A stretch of DNA of 64,000 bases from Chitinophaga sp. LS1 (lineage in GTDB: Bacteria > Bacteroidota > Bacteroidia > Chitinophagales > Chitinophagaceae), in the NCBI RefSeq assembly GCF_034274695.1, contig NZ_CP128362.1, positions 2,480,001-2,544,000 on the forward strand, in the 5' to 3' direction. Below the pieces are notes generated by a model that made no database searches, was not told the origin of the DNA, and saw nothing but the letters and a program-made list of their open reading frames with translations. Every line of letters starts with the position of its first letter. Within the stretch, counting starts at the first letter, position 1. Made by a program: the position numbers and the translations under genes. Positions 19,108 to 27,800 of the stretch are shown piece by piece.

Positions 19108-19268
19108 GTTGCAAACTACAAACTATCAGAGGCACAATATTTACTGAATCCCAAAGACTTATGTAAGTATAGCCCCTCATTCCTACAATATTTTAACATT
19201 TAAAAATCACATTATAGAATCTTTTAAACTATATTGCCGGTAAGAAGGAATGTTTCTGGCGCCCGATA

Positions 19269-19847
19269 ATGATGAGATTGATAAAACATACATTATTCAG
19301 TACAAGAAAAATTACTGCCATGACATTGAACAAGATGTTCAGCAGAGGTTGGTTTTGTGCAGTGCTATGCATGCTCATACTGTTTGGCAACAGTGCATAC
19401 TCCCAAAGCAAGAACCGTTATGTATCAAAATACAGTGAAACGGCGATTGCATTGATGAATGAGACCGGTATCCCTGCCAGTGTGATCTTAGGGATTGCGA
19501 TGCTGGAATCAGGTATGGGAACCAGCAAAAATGCCCGTTTGCTTCACAACCATTTTGGTATTGTGGGCAGCAACAAGTTGCATAAAAAGAAAGGCGTGAC
19601 CTATCGGTCCCGGTACAGGGAATTTGCATCTGACGATGCGTCTTTCCAGTTCTTTGCCAAAATGGTCATGAAGAAGAAGTATTACTCCAAAATGAAGGGG
19701 GATGCTAAATATAAAGACTGGCTGAAGCATATGAACAATAGTGGATACTCTGCAGCAGGGCATGAATGGGAGAGAAGAGTAGCAGGTATGATCAGCCGAT
19801 ATAAGCTGTACAAGCTGGATGAGCAAATGGCTTATTCAAAGAAATAA
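19269..19847 (+). CDS. Secreted glucosaminidase domain protein (GH73-type peptidoglycan hydrolase)
   Basis: 192 residues from this ATG; a second start at 19320 (MTLNKMF) is equally possible, and both give an N-terminal hydrophobic signal ending near NSAYSQ. The domain is a mannosyl-glycoprotein endo-beta-N-acetylglucosaminidase/FlgJ-type fold: ASVILGIAMLESGMGTS contains the probable catalytic Glu, followed by NHFGIVGS and a Tyr-rich YRSRYREFAS segment. It would cleave GlcNAc linkages in peptidoglycan in the periplasm. It stands just before the SGNH-SGNH-MBOAT cassette, from which a 14-bp hairpin separates it. Confidence 0.85.
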   Translation: MMRLIKHTLFSTRKITAMTLNKMFSRGWFCAVLCMLILFGNSAYSQSKNRYVSKYSETAIALMNETGIPASVILGIAMLESGMGTSKNARLLHNHFGIVGSNKLHKKKGVTYRSRYREFASDDASFQFFAKMVMKKKYYSKMKGDAKYKDWLKHMNNSGYSAAGHEWERRVAGMISRYKLYKLDEQMAYSKK

Positions 19848-19864
19848 ATTTTGTTAAAAAGACG

Positions 19865-19901
19865 AACTAAACGCATCTGCCTCAGGTAGATGCGTTTAGT
19901 T
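19865..19901 (+). terminator. Hairpin downstream of the glucosaminidase gene
   Basis: AACTAAACGCATCT (19865-19878) pairs perfectly with AGATGCGTTTAGTT (19888-19901). No T-tract follows, so it may be a terminator only in the reverse sense or an mRNA-stabilising 3' hairpin. A TATCTTTA box lies 19 nt downstream, before the SGNH gene. Confidence 0.5.
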
Positions 19902-19964
19902 ATGTTAAGGAATAGCGCTATCTTTATTAGCTTTAGTAGACCAATCCAATAATCAGAGTAATTC

Positions 19965-21416
19965 ATGTCTGGCAATAACAAATCTGCCTATCCTTTTTAT
20001 ATCATTACGGGGGCTTTAGTGTGTCTGGTAGCATTATCACAGTTTGACAACATTGTGTTTTACGCAGGGTTCAAAACCCGTTCGCTGGATATGCTGGCGG
20101 ATCTGCGACCTGATTCTTTACGAAAACAACAAGATGAGGATACCCCAGTCGATAGTTCCATGATACCCCAGATCCCTGACGAAGGAGACTCCACAGAAAC
20201 TGCTGCTGAACAGGTAGCTGATTCTACCCTTGCTACGGCGCTGGCAGACGTTCCGGATCCTGACAACCACCTCGATTTTACTGATTATAAAGGCATTATC
20301 AGCTATAACCTGCCTCCAACTGCCGATACGGCAGCTGCCGGGCTCCAGCATTTCCTCGATGCACTGGCCCAGCTGAAACAAGGCAAACGTAAGAAAGTAC
20401 GTATCGCCTACTTTGGCGACTCCATGATTGAAGGCGACCTGCTTACAGAAGATCTGCGCGATAGTCTGCAAAATGCATTCGGTGGCAGTGGGGTTGGATT
20501 TGTACCGATCACTTCGGTAGTGGCGGGTTTCAGAACCACGATCACCCATACTTTTTCCAAAGACTGGAAAGATTACAGTTATAAACAACAGCCACCTGCC
20601 AATATCAAACTCGGTATTTCAGGACACACATTTGTACCCGGTAGCAACAGTTATGTGCGCTACGCACCGGTACATAAAAAACGCCTGGACAAGTTTGAGC
20701 GCGTCACGCTTTTCTATGGTCCTGCCGGCGATGCGAATATCACCATCAACGATAAGGCATATATATTGAAAGAGCAGAACACGCTCAACCGTTTTGTATG
20801 GTCACAGGATCCGGCACAGAACAATGTGACGATCAGGTGGGCGGGTGGTACGACTACGCCATTTTATGGCGTGTCTTTTGAAGGCGATAGTGGTGTGTAT
20901 GTAGACAACTTCTCCTTCCGTGGTATCAGCGGGATTGAACTGGGAAAGTTGTCAAAATCACTGGTGCAGGAGATGCAGAGTGAACATCCTTATGACCTTG
21001 TCATACTTCAGTATGGCGCTAATATATTGTTCAAACCAAAGTTGACAGACTACAGCTGGTATGCGCGACCGATGAAGAAGGTGATTGATTCTTTGAGAAA
21101 AGAGATGCCTGGTACTTCATTCCTGGTTGTAAGCACAGCTGATAAATCATATAAAAATGGTGGTGACTGGGTGACTGCGCCGGGTGTAATGGCCTTACTC
21201 AAAGAACAGCATGAGCTGGCTAAGCAGCATGGTACTGCTTACTGGAACCTGTATGCTGCGATGGGTGGTGAGGGTACCATGGCAAAGTGGGTAGACGGTG
21301 ACCAGGTGTTAGCCCAGAAAGACCATACGCATTTTAACAGACAGGGGGCAGCCAAAGTAGCGGCGCTGCTGTATAAAGCTATGATGGATGAATTTAAGCA
21401 GGTGGAAATTCAATAA
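19965..21416 (+). CDS. SGNH/GDSL hydrolase-like protein 1 of acylation cassette
   Basis: 483 residues. An N-terminal membrane anchor (about residues 8-28) and an acidic, low-complexity linker (about 45-110) place the catalytic domain outside the membrane. SGNH blocks are visible: block I FGDSMIEGD with nucleophile S153, the QYGAN stretch of block III (LVILQYGAN), and the block V pair D453-H-T-H456. All triad residues are present, so it is likely an active acyltransferase or esterase. The next SGNH gene starts 29 nt before this one ends, showing translational coupling. The role in an exported-glycan O-acylation system is inferred from the neighbours. Confidence 0.85.
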   Translation: MSGNNKSAYPFYIITGALVCLVALSQFDNIVFYAGFKTRSLDMLADLRPDSLRKQQDEDTPVDSSMIPQIPDEGDSTETAAEQVADSTLATALADVPDPDNHLDFTDYKGIISYNLPPTADTAAAGLQHFLDALAQLKQGKRKKVRIAYFGDSMIEGDLLTEDLRDSLQNAFGGSGVGFVPITSVVAGFRTTITHTFSKDWKDYSYKQQPPANIKLGISGHTFVPGSNSYVRYAPVHKKRLDKFERVTLFYGPAGDANITINDKAYILKEQNTLNRFVWSQDPAQNNVTIRWAGGTTTPFYGVSFEGDSGVYVDNFSFRGISGIELGKLSKSLVQEMQSEHPYDLVILQYGANILFKPKLTDYSWYARPMKKVIDSLRKEMPGTSFLVVSTADKSYKNGGDWVTAPGVMALLKEQHELAKQHGTAYWNLYAAMGGEGTMAKWVDGDQVLAQKDHTHFNRQGAAKVAALLYKAMMDEFKQVEIQ

Positions 21417-22662
21417 AACAACATTTTTTGCAGGAATACTTATGTTAACCGCCAGTCTGGCCTCAGGTCAGGCAAACCGGATAGCACAGGATTCTGCACT
21501 TTTTAAGTTCTTTGCTTCGCTGGACAGGTCCGATAGTATGGTGGTATCCATACTGCACCTGGGTGATTCTCATATTCAGGCCGGATTTTTCCCTGAGGCG
21601 ACAGCCTCCCTGCTACAGCGGGATTTCGGAGATGCCGGCAGGGGATGGGTTTTTCCCTGGAACCTGGCCAACACCAATGGCCCTGGCGATTATCGTTGGA
21701 ACAGCACGGCCAGATGGTCTGCTGATCGTATTATTGACAAGTACAGACCTTCTGTATTAGGACCGGGTGCCATCGTGATCAGTTCTACACAAAGCTCACC
21801 GGCACTGGCTTATAACAGGAGAGAAGATAGTAAGGAAAATGATATCAGCCAGGCAGAGTTATTTTATGACGCAGGACCTGAAGAGGCTACGGTGGTATCA
21901 CCGGGAGCAGATATCAATGTCTTCGGACCTCCCTTCAGGAATGCAAGTTCTACGGTGAAGGTGGCCACCCTGAATTTTGAAGAGCCGGTGCAGAACTTCC
22001 AGGTTCGCTGGGATGATAAGGGCAGTCAGCCGTTTCATTTTTACGGCGCCCTGTTGTTCAACGGTAAGCCGGGGGTACAGTACAATGCTATAGGTATAAA
22101 CGGCGCCATGTACAGCCAGTACAATGATGCCAACAATACCCTGATCGCGCAGATGGATGTATTGAAACCACAACTGGTGATCATCTCTCTGGGTACGAAT
22201 GAGGCTTACAGTTCGCTGAACGCTGCCAATTTCAGGGATCAGATAGATAGTACAGTGGCGGTGATCCGCCGGTATCAGCCGGGAGCAAGTATTCTGCTGA
22301 CAACGCCACCGGAGTGTAAGAAGGTGAGTAAGCGTGCCTTCAAAAAGAAAGTAGGGAAAAAGTATAAAACCTTTTATAAGATCTCCTATTATCCTAATCC
22401 TTACATAGCGGTTGTGACCCAACAGATCATGAGTTATGGTAAAGAGAAAGGTATTGCCTGCTGGAACTTTAATGCGGAGAACAGGTTCAGAGATGCTGAA
22501 TTCGCAGGCGGTTGGTCGGGGGATCATATCCACTTCAATGTACGTGGATACCAGTTGCAGGGGAAATTACTGTACGAAGCATTGCACCAGAGTTATTTAA
22601 AGTATAAAAAGTACGCTACCGCACACTACAACGTGAATGAAGATGACGATAGAGCTGAATAA
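21388..22662 (+). CDS. SGNH/GDSL hydrolase-like protein 2 of acylation cassette
   Basis: 424 residues with a signal peptide (hydrophobic stretch in residues 11-27, ending LASGQ). Block I HLGDSHIQAG has nucleophile S61, block III is LVIISLGTNEAY, and block V is D379-H-I-H382 in SGDHIHFN. The start overlaps the preceding gene by 29 nt, and its end overlaps the MBOAT gene by 26 nt, so the three are one translational unit. It resembles the periplasmic AlgJ/AlgX or PatB type partners that receive acyl groups from an MBOAT protein; the exact substrate is unknown. Confidence 0.87.
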   Translation: MNLSRWKFNKTTFFAGILMLTASLASGQANRIAQDSALFKFFASLDRSDSMVVSILHLGDSHIQAGFFPEATASLLQRDFGDAGRGWVFPWNLANTNGPGDYRWNSTARWSADRIIDKYRPSVLGPGAIVISSTQSSPALAYNRREDSKENDISQAELFYDAGPEEATVVSPGADINVFGPPFRNASSTVKVATLNFEEPVQNFQVRWDDKGSQPFHFYGALLFNGKPGVQYNAIGINGAMYSQYNDANNTLIAQMDVLKPQLVIISLGTNEAYSSLNAANFRDQIDSTVAVIRRYQPGASILLTTPPECKKVSKRAFKKKVGKKYKTFYKISYYPNPYIAVVTQQIMSYGKEKGIACWNFNAENRFRDAEFAGGWSGDHIHFNVRGYQLQGKLLYEALHQSYLKYKKYATAHYNVNEDDDRAE

Positions 22663-24130
22663 AATCATAAGTCTACTGACGTATCATAAGGAGAATCCTA
22701 TCCTGTTTAACAGTGCCTTTTTCATGTACTACTTTGCCGTGTTCCTGCTGTTTTACCTGGCGGCGAGTAGTAATAAACGGGCCAGGGTGGCAGTGTTCAC
22801 CGTATTTTCATTGTATTTCTTTTACATGGCCTGTGGCGTGTATGTAGGGTTGGTATTGTTGTCGGCGGTCGTGGATTTCAATTTGTCCAGGTGGATATAC
22901 AAGTCAGAGAAAGCCGGGCTCAGGAAGCGGTTGCTCATATTGAGTATCGTGTTGAACCTGGGATTGCTGTTTTACTTTAAGTATACCGACTTCTTTATCG
23001 GGATGATCAATGACCTGGAACTGGGGCATATACATCCGTTAAAGTTGTTGCTGCCGATAGGTATTTCCTTCTATACATTCGAGAACCTGAGTTATACCGT
23101 CGATGTGTACAAGCGGGAATTTAAGCCTGTGGACGATTTCATGGACTACCTGTTCTTCCTCTCTTTCTTTCCTAAACTGATGATGGGACCGATTGTAAGG
23201 GCGGCGGATTTTATTCCGCAGATAGAAAAGCCGTATGTGCTGGATAGGGAGGATATTGGGAAAGGGATGTACCTGATAGTGAGTGGGTTGTTTAAGAAGG
23301 TGGTGATATCGGATTTTATTAACCAGAACTTTGTGCAGTATATATTTGATGATCCAAGTAAGCATACGGGGTTAGAGTGTTTATTGGGTGTGTATGGGTA
23401 TGCGCTGATCATTTATTGTGACTTCTCTGGTTATTCAGATATGGCGTTAGGTATAGCCCGGTGGACCGGGTTTAAGATTCCACCGAACTTCGATTCTCCC
23501 TATCAGAGTAGCAGTATTACAGAGTTCTGGCGCAGGTGGCATATTTCGTTGTCTTCCTGGCTAAGGGATTACCTGTATATACCTTTGGGGGGCAATCGTA
23601 AGGGGAAGGTGAGGCAGTTTGTGAATTTGTTCCTGACGATGTTGATTGGTGGGTTCTGGCATGGAGCGAGCTGGAATTTTATATTCTGGGGAGGGTTGCA
23701 TGGTACTGCGCTGGCGGTGGATAAGGTGAGGATTGATTATTTGAAGAAGAAAGGGGGAGGGCCTTCCGGTTTTTGGGGAGGTGTGTTGAAGGTAGTGGGC
23801 GTGTTGGTAACGTTTAATTTTGTGTGTTTCTGTTGGATATTCTTTAAGGCTTCGACATTCTCAGATGCGTGGGCGTTGATACACCAGGTGGTGTATGATT
23901 TCCAGCCGGAGGTGTGGTTGGAGTTGTATAATGGGTATACGGCAGTGTTCTGGGTGATGTTGCTGGGGATGTTCCTGCATTTTATGCCGAAGAAGATGGA
24001 GTTGGGGACTGAGAGTTTGTTGAGTAAGGTGCCGGTTGTAGGGAATGTGGTGATTATGGTAGTTTTTATTTGGTTGTTGGCGCAGGTGAAGAGTTCACAG
24101 ACGATGCTGCCGATATATCTGCAATTCTAG
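22637..24130 (+). CDS. MBOAT family O-acyltransferase (AlgI/DltB-like)
   Basis: 497 residues with about ten to twelve membrane segments. The MBOAT core is clear: LLPIGISFYTFENLSYTVDVY, FFPKLMMGPIVRA, EFWRRWHISLSSWLRDYLYIPLGG, and the catalytic histidine region LIGGFWHGASWNFIFWGGLHG. Such proteins pass acyl (usually acetyl) groups across the inner membrane to secreted polysaccharide, peptidoglycan or teichoic acid. Its start overlaps the second SGNH gene, and two long hairpins follow its stop. Codon use toward the 3' end is noticeably G-rich (TTG, GGG, GTG), unlike the ATP synthase genes, but the flanking genes show a similar drift. Confidence 0.93.
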   Translation: MKMTIELNKIISLLTYHKENPILFNSAFFMYYFAVFLLFYLAASSNKRARVAVFTVFSLYFFYMACGVYVGLVLLSAVVDFNLSRWIYKSEKAGLRKRLLILSIVLNLGLLFYFKYTDFFIGMINDLELGHIHPLKLLLPIGISFYTFENLSYTVDVYKREFKPVDDFMDYLFFLSFFPKLMMGPIVRAADFIPQIEKPYVLDREDIGKGMYLIVSGLFKKVVISDFINQNFVQYIFDDPSKHTGLECLLGVYGYALIIYCDFSGYSDMALGIARWTGFKIPPNFDSPYQSSSITEFWRRWHISLSSWLRDYLYIPLGGNRKGKVRQFVNLFLTMLIGGFWHGASWNFIFWGGLHGTALAVDKVRIDYLKKKGGGPSGFWGGVLKVVGVLVTFNFVCFCWIFFKASTFSDAWALIHQVVYDFQPEVWLELYNGYTAVFWVMLLGMFLHFMPKKMELGTESLLSKVPVVGNVVIMVVFIWLLAQVKSSQTMLPIYLQF

Positions 24131-24141
24131 TTTAAGTTTTA

Positions 24142-24182
24142 GTCGCATTTAGGGGCGCCTTTCCGGCGCCCCTAAATGCGAC
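24142..24182. repeat. Perfect 18-bp hairpin, first of a pair
   Basis: GTCGCATTTAGGGGCGCC (24142-24159) and its exact complement (24165-24182) around a 5-nt loop, starting 12 nt after the MBOAT stop. No T-tract. Confidence 0.8.
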
Positions 24183-24185
24183 CGC

Positions 24186-24234
24186 AGCGAAAGGTTCTGG
24201 ATTTTTCCGAAGGAAAAATCCAGAACCTTTCGCT
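24186..24234. repeat. Perfect 23-bp hairpin with GAA loop, second of a pair
   Basis: Arms 24186-24208 and 24212-24234 are exact complements around GAA, three nt after the first hairpin. Stem length and loop match the second hairpin of the island at 44287-44333, although the stem sequences are unrelated. Confidence 0.8.
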
Positions 24235-24286
24235 TATTTAAGAAATTGTTAAATTTTTGCTTTCTTTGCCGCAAATTTCAACTTGA

Positions 24287-25597
24287 ATGCGGCTTAAGCT
24301 CCTGCCGATTGTCGGTGTGTTCCTTCTCCTTTCCAGTCTTGCAAAGGCTCAGTTCCTTATGGACATGATTGATACCACCAAGAATCTTGGCAAAGGTATG
24401 TTCTCTCTCTACCAGAAATACGACGCTATGCGTTTCAGTGGCTACATCCAGCCTCAATTCCAGCTGGCCCAGGGTAAAGGCATTGAAACCTACGCCGGTG
24501 GTAATTTCCCGGATCATGTAAACAATCGTTTCATGCTTCGTCGTGGCCGTTTCCGCCTTGACTACCAGCGGTATAATGCCAATCAGATGCCTGTGGTACA
24601 GTTCGCTTTTCAGTTTGACGGAACAGAAAGAGGGGTATTTATTCGTGACTTCTTTGGGCGTTTGTTCGAAAACCGCTGGGATGTATTTTCTGTTACCACC
24701 GGTATGTTCGCCCGGCCGTTCGGGTATGAAGTCAACCTTGCCTCCAGCGATCGTGAAACACCGGAACGTGGGCGTATGTCTCAAATCCTCATGAAAACGG
24801 AAAGAGATCTGGGTGCCATGGTTACTTTTGAACCTCGCCGACAGGATAATCCTTTCCGCTTTATGCGTATAGATGCCGGTCTGTTCAATGGGCAGGGTTT
24901 AAATGCCAGCAGTGATTTTGATAGCCATAAAGACCTCATTGCCCGTGTATCTGTCAAACCACAGCGATTGAATGCTGCCAACTGGCTTTTATCGGGTAGT
25001 ATTTCCTGCCTGTATGGAGGGTATGAACAGTTCACGAACTACATATATAAGGTTGGTGGCGATGTGTTCAAAGTAGATTCATCTGCTGCTAATGTAGGCA
25101 AGATCGCTCCCCGCCACTATTATGGTGCAGATGTACAATTGAAGATCCCTAACGGGAAGAAAGGAGGATTTACAGAGCTCAGGGCAGAATATATTCGTGG
25201 GGTACAGACAGCAACGCTCAGTTCTTCTGAATCCCTGTATGCGATTCCTATGAATGGAACAGTCAATGCGCCGTTATACGTTCGCAACTTTGATGGGGCA
25301 TACTTTTACTTTTTGCAGAATTTAGGTTCACCCAAGGACCTGATAGTATTGAAATATGACTGGTATGATCCTAACAGGGATGTAAATGGCACACAGATTG
25401 GTGCTACTGGTGCTGGTTTTACCAAAGCTGATATTAAGTATAATACTTTTGGCGCCGGTTATGTGCATTATTTTGATGCGAATACAAAGCTGATGTTTTA
25501 TTATGATTGGGTGAAGAATGAAACGACTGCACTGACCGGGTATACGGAGGATGTGAAGGATAATGTGTTTACGTGCAGGATACAATACAGGTTTTAA
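24287..25597 (+). CDS. Outer-membrane porin (phosphate-selective porin O/P family)
   Basis: 436 residues with a signal peptide (LLPIVGVFLLLSSLAKAQ) and a short coiled stretch before the beta-barrel, which opens with MRFSGYIQPQFQL and RFMLRRGRFRLDYQRY, typical of OprO/OprP-like porins in Bacteroidota. Alternating aromatic/polar strands continue to a terminal phenylalanine (IQYRF), the usual outer-membrane protein end. TTTCTTTG (24261-24268) may be a weak -7 box. The substrate is not predictable; family naming does not prove phosphate selectivity. Its 3' UTR carries copy 2 of the conserved element. Confidence 0.88.
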   Translation: MRLKLLPIVGVFLLLSSLAKAQFLMDMIDTTKNLGKGMFSLYQKYDAMRFSGYIQPQFQLAQGKGIETYAGGNFPDHVNNRFMLRRGRFRLDYQRYNANQMPVVQFAFQFDGTERGVFIRDFFGRLFENRWDVFSVTTGMFARPFGYEVNLASSDRETPERGRMSQILMKTERDLGAMVTFEPRRQDNPFRFMRIDAGLFNGQGLNASSDFDSHKDLIARVSVKPQRLNAANWLLSGSISCLYGGYEQFTNYIYKVGGDVFKVDSSAANVGKIAPRHYYGADVQLKIPNGKKGGFTELRAEYIRGVQTATLSSSESLYAIPMNGTVNAPLYVRNFDGAYFYFLQNLGSPKDLIVLKYDWYDPNRDVNGTQIGATGAGFTKADIKYNTFGAGYVHYFDANTKLMFYYDWVKNETTALTGYTEDVKDNVFTCRIQYRF

Positions 25598-25644
25598 TAT
25601 TCTCCATTTGGGTTTTCAAGCCGGCTGCAGGTCCGTTTGCAAAC

Positions 25645-25700
25645 AAAACATTCATGAAAGCGGGAATTCACCAACCGGCATGAAACCCATTTTCAGAAAA
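25645..25700 (+). repeat. Conserved 3'-UTR element, copy 2
   Basis: AAAACATTCATGAAAG, CGGGAATTCACCAAC, CGGC, ATGAAACCCATTTTCAG, AAAA. Nearly identical to copy 1. It lies between the porin stop and the terminator, on the porin strand. Confidence 0.75.
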
Positions 25701-25730
25701 AAGCTTTTGCCGGAGGCAAAAGCTTTTTTG
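25697..25730. terminator. Intrinsic terminator after the porin gene (also usable by the convergent kinase gene)
   Basis: AAGCTTTTGCC (25701-25711), loop GGA, GGCAAAAGCTT (25715-25725), with flanking A- and T-runs on the two sides. Confidence 0.85.
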
Positions 25731-25754
25731 TTTGATTGTATTTTTAGTTGTGTA

Positions 25755-26801
25755 TTACTCTCCTGACTCTAATGTAAATCCAAACGTACTACCAATTTCC
25801 GGCTTACTGCGGATGTTGATCGTTTGTCCATGGGCTTCTATAATATGCTTCACAATTGCTAATCCAAGGCCGGTACCTCCAATATCTCTTGACCGTGCTC
25901 TATCCGTACGATAGAACCTTTCAAACACACGTGGTAAATGCTCTTCAGCAATCCCGATACCATCATCAGAAATCTCTACCAGCACGCGCTTATCATCCAT
26001 AATGTAGATGCTTGCTACCGTATGGCCATCTGTACGACCGTATTTGATTGAGTTGTCAATTAAGTTAATCAGCACCTGTCTTACTTTCTCTTTATCTGCC
26101 AATACATGTATTGGTGCTTCACAGCCTTTCTTCACATTGAACTTAATTCCTTTGGTATTCGCCTTTAGTGAAAGGGTGTCGAATACATCCCTGATCAGTT
26201 CCTGTATCACAAAGTTCTCTGCATTGATCGTCATCTCTCCACTTTCCAGTTTAGAGATCTCATCCAGGTCATCTATCAAGCGACAAAGGCGTTCAATATT
26301 CTTGGTAGAATTCTTCAGGAACAGTTTATTCACTTTCGGATCATCCATGGCACCATCCAGCAGTGTATGAATGTACCCCTGTACCGCGAAGATCGGTGTC
26401 TTCAGCTCATGGCTCAGGTTCAGCAGGAACTCTTTACGATACGCCTCGTTTCTACGCAGGCTATCCAACTCTTCTTTCTTTTGACTGGCCCACTTCTCCA
26501 CATCTTCACTCACCTCTTCAATCGTCTTTAGGGGAAGAATATTCTTGTTGAAGAACTCTTCTCTCTTAGACGCTTTGGTCTGATAAATGAATTTATAAAT
26601 CAGCTTGATCTTTCTGTAGATAAAGTTCTGTAAGGTATACAGATAGAGATAGTAAGACGTGAGGAAGGTGAGCACGAATGCTGTGACAATGATCTTCCAG
26701 TCACTATCAATTAATACAGACCCCAACGTGATGACCGTTGCGAGAATCAGTGCGGTAAAACCCGCTAATTTTTGCGGGGAAAGGTTTTTGGCTTTGAACA
26801 T
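25755..26801 (-). CDS. Sensor histidine kinase, PhoR-like
   Basis: 348 residues from the ATG at 26801; an in-frame ATG at 26861 would add 20 residues of lower plausibility. Two adjacent membrane helices at the N-terminus (about 12-58) with almost no periplasmic loop are followed by a HisKA domain (FLLNLSHELKTPIFA with the phospho-His) and a HATPase_c domain: N-box LIDNSIKYG, G1 SDDGIGI, F-box FERFYR, G2 GTGLGLAI. All key residues are present. The lack of a sensory loop suggests sensing in the membrane or through a partner, as in PhoR/PhoU systems. The cognate regulator lies upstream in the same direction. Confidence 0.9.
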   Translation of the reverse strand: MFKAKNLSPQKLAGFTALILATVITLGSVLIDSDWKIIVTAFVLTFLTSYYLYLYTLQNFIYRKIKLIYKFIYQTKASKREEFFNKNILPLKTIEEVSEDVEKWASQKKEELDSLRRNEAYRKEFLLNLSHELKTPIFAVQGYIHTLLDGAMDDPKVNKLFLKNSTKNIERLCRLIDDLDEISKLESGEMTINAENFVIQELIRDVFDTLSLKANTKGIKFNVKKGCEAPIHVLADKEKVRQVLINLIDNSIKYGRTDGHTVASIYIMDDKRVLVEISDDGIGIAEEHLPRVFERFYRTDRARSRDIGGTGLGLAIVKHIIEAHGQTINIRSKPEIGSTFGFTLESGE

Positions 26802-26875
26802 ACTCCACAATGAGTAATGATTATAATACCGGGAAATTAATCCAATTTTTTCACTTGCCATACAAAGGAATTCCT

Positions 26876-26916
26876 CCGGATAACTGTTGCAACCTATGAT
26901 TGCATCAGCTATCCGG
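26876..26916. other. Inverted repeat between the regulator and kinase genes
   Basis: CCGGATA (26876-26882) and TATCCGG (26910-26916) flank an inner GTTGCAAC...TTGCATC segment. It lies in the 89-148 nt gap of the two-component operon and may tune kinase expression. Short, so tentative. Confidence 0.35.
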
Positions 26917-26949
26917 CCAGGTTCGGCCTGCTGCCGTTATCAACACAAT

Positions 26950-27645
26950 TTACATTTCGAACTTATAGCCAACGCCTTTTACAGTGGTAATGAGATCGAT
27001 CCCAATTTTCTGGCGGATCTTACGGATATGCACATCTATGGTACGGTCGCCCACGATGACTTCTGTACCCCATACCTGATTAAGGATCTCGTTGCGAAGG
27101 AATACGCGGCCTGGTTTAGAAGCCAGCAGTTGCAGTAATTCAAATTCTTTCTTAGCCAGGATGATCTCCTGTCCTTTGTATGTCACTGTAAACTTCTCTC
27201 TGTCGATGATCAGGTCGCCCAGATGTACCTGCATTTCTTCAGTCTTGTGCAGACGGCGGAACAATGCATTGATACGGCTTACGAGCAACTTTGGCTTGAT
27301 TGGTTTTGCAATATAGTCGTCAGCACCCATGTTCAGTCCATCTACCTCCGATTTTTCATCATTGAGGGCAGTCAGAAAGAGCACCATGGTATCTTTAAAT
27401 TCAGGAATTTTTCTGATCTCCCGACAAGTGTCGATACCGTTTTTATTGGGCATCATAATGTCCAGCATAATCAGGTCCGGACGGAACACTTTCGCCTTCT
27501 GAATCGCCTCGATACCGTCTTTGGCAGTTACTGTATCATATCCTGCAGACTTAAGATTATAACTGATAATCTCAAGGATATCGAGCTCATCATCCACCAC
27601 TAAAATCTTACCTGCTACCGCTTGGTCCATCATATAGTTTGACAT
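26950..27645 (-). CDS. OmpR/PhoB-family response regulator
   Basis: 231 residues from the ATG at 27645; the frame is open to a TTG at 27660 that sits in the promoter. The receiver domain has ILVVDDELD, the phospho-acceptor in LIMLDIMMPNKNG, FLTALND and the conserved Lys in AKPIKPK. The winged-helix DNA-binding domain ends VKGVGYKFEM. It pairs with the PhoR-like kinase downstream. A phosphate-starvation role is suggested by resemblance only. Confidence 0.9.
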   Translation of the reverse strand: MSNYMMDQAVAGKILVVDDELDILEIISYNLKSAGYDTVTAKDGIEAIQKAKVFRPDLIMLDIMMPNKNGIDTCREIRKIPEFKDTMVLFLTALNDEKSEVDGLNMGADDYIAKPIKPKLLVSRINALFRRLHKTEEMQVHLGDLIIDREKFTVTYKGQEIILAKKEFELLQLLASKPGRVFLRNEILNQVWGTEVIVGDRTIDVHIRKIRQKIGIDLITTVKGVGYKFEM

Positions 27646-27657
27646 TTTTAGACGGCA

Positions 27658-27665
27658 CAAAATTA
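27658..27665 (-). promoter_or_regulatory. Putative -7 element for the regulator-kinase operon
   Basis: Minus-strand TAATTTTG fits TAnnTTTG, with 12 nt between it and the regulator ATG, implying a very short leader. Confidence 0.4.
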
Positions 27666-27800
27666 TATCGCCGGCCCCGCTATTAATGAAAAGTTAATAT
27701 TATCTAATTGTTAATTCGGACGTATGGCACACCCATAGCCGGTATACGGGAAAATTAAGACATATGAATTTACGTCATTTTCAGGGGATTCAGATGATAG

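Noticed and set aside
19965..24130. Alginate or teichoic acid acetylation operon by name
   Set aside because: The MBOAT/SGNH logic fits, but no alginate or dlt genes are present, so a specific pathway name is not justified.
24142..24234. Insertion-sequence ends or a MITE
   Set aside because: No target-site duplication, no transposase, and the two stems are unrelated to each other and to the other island.
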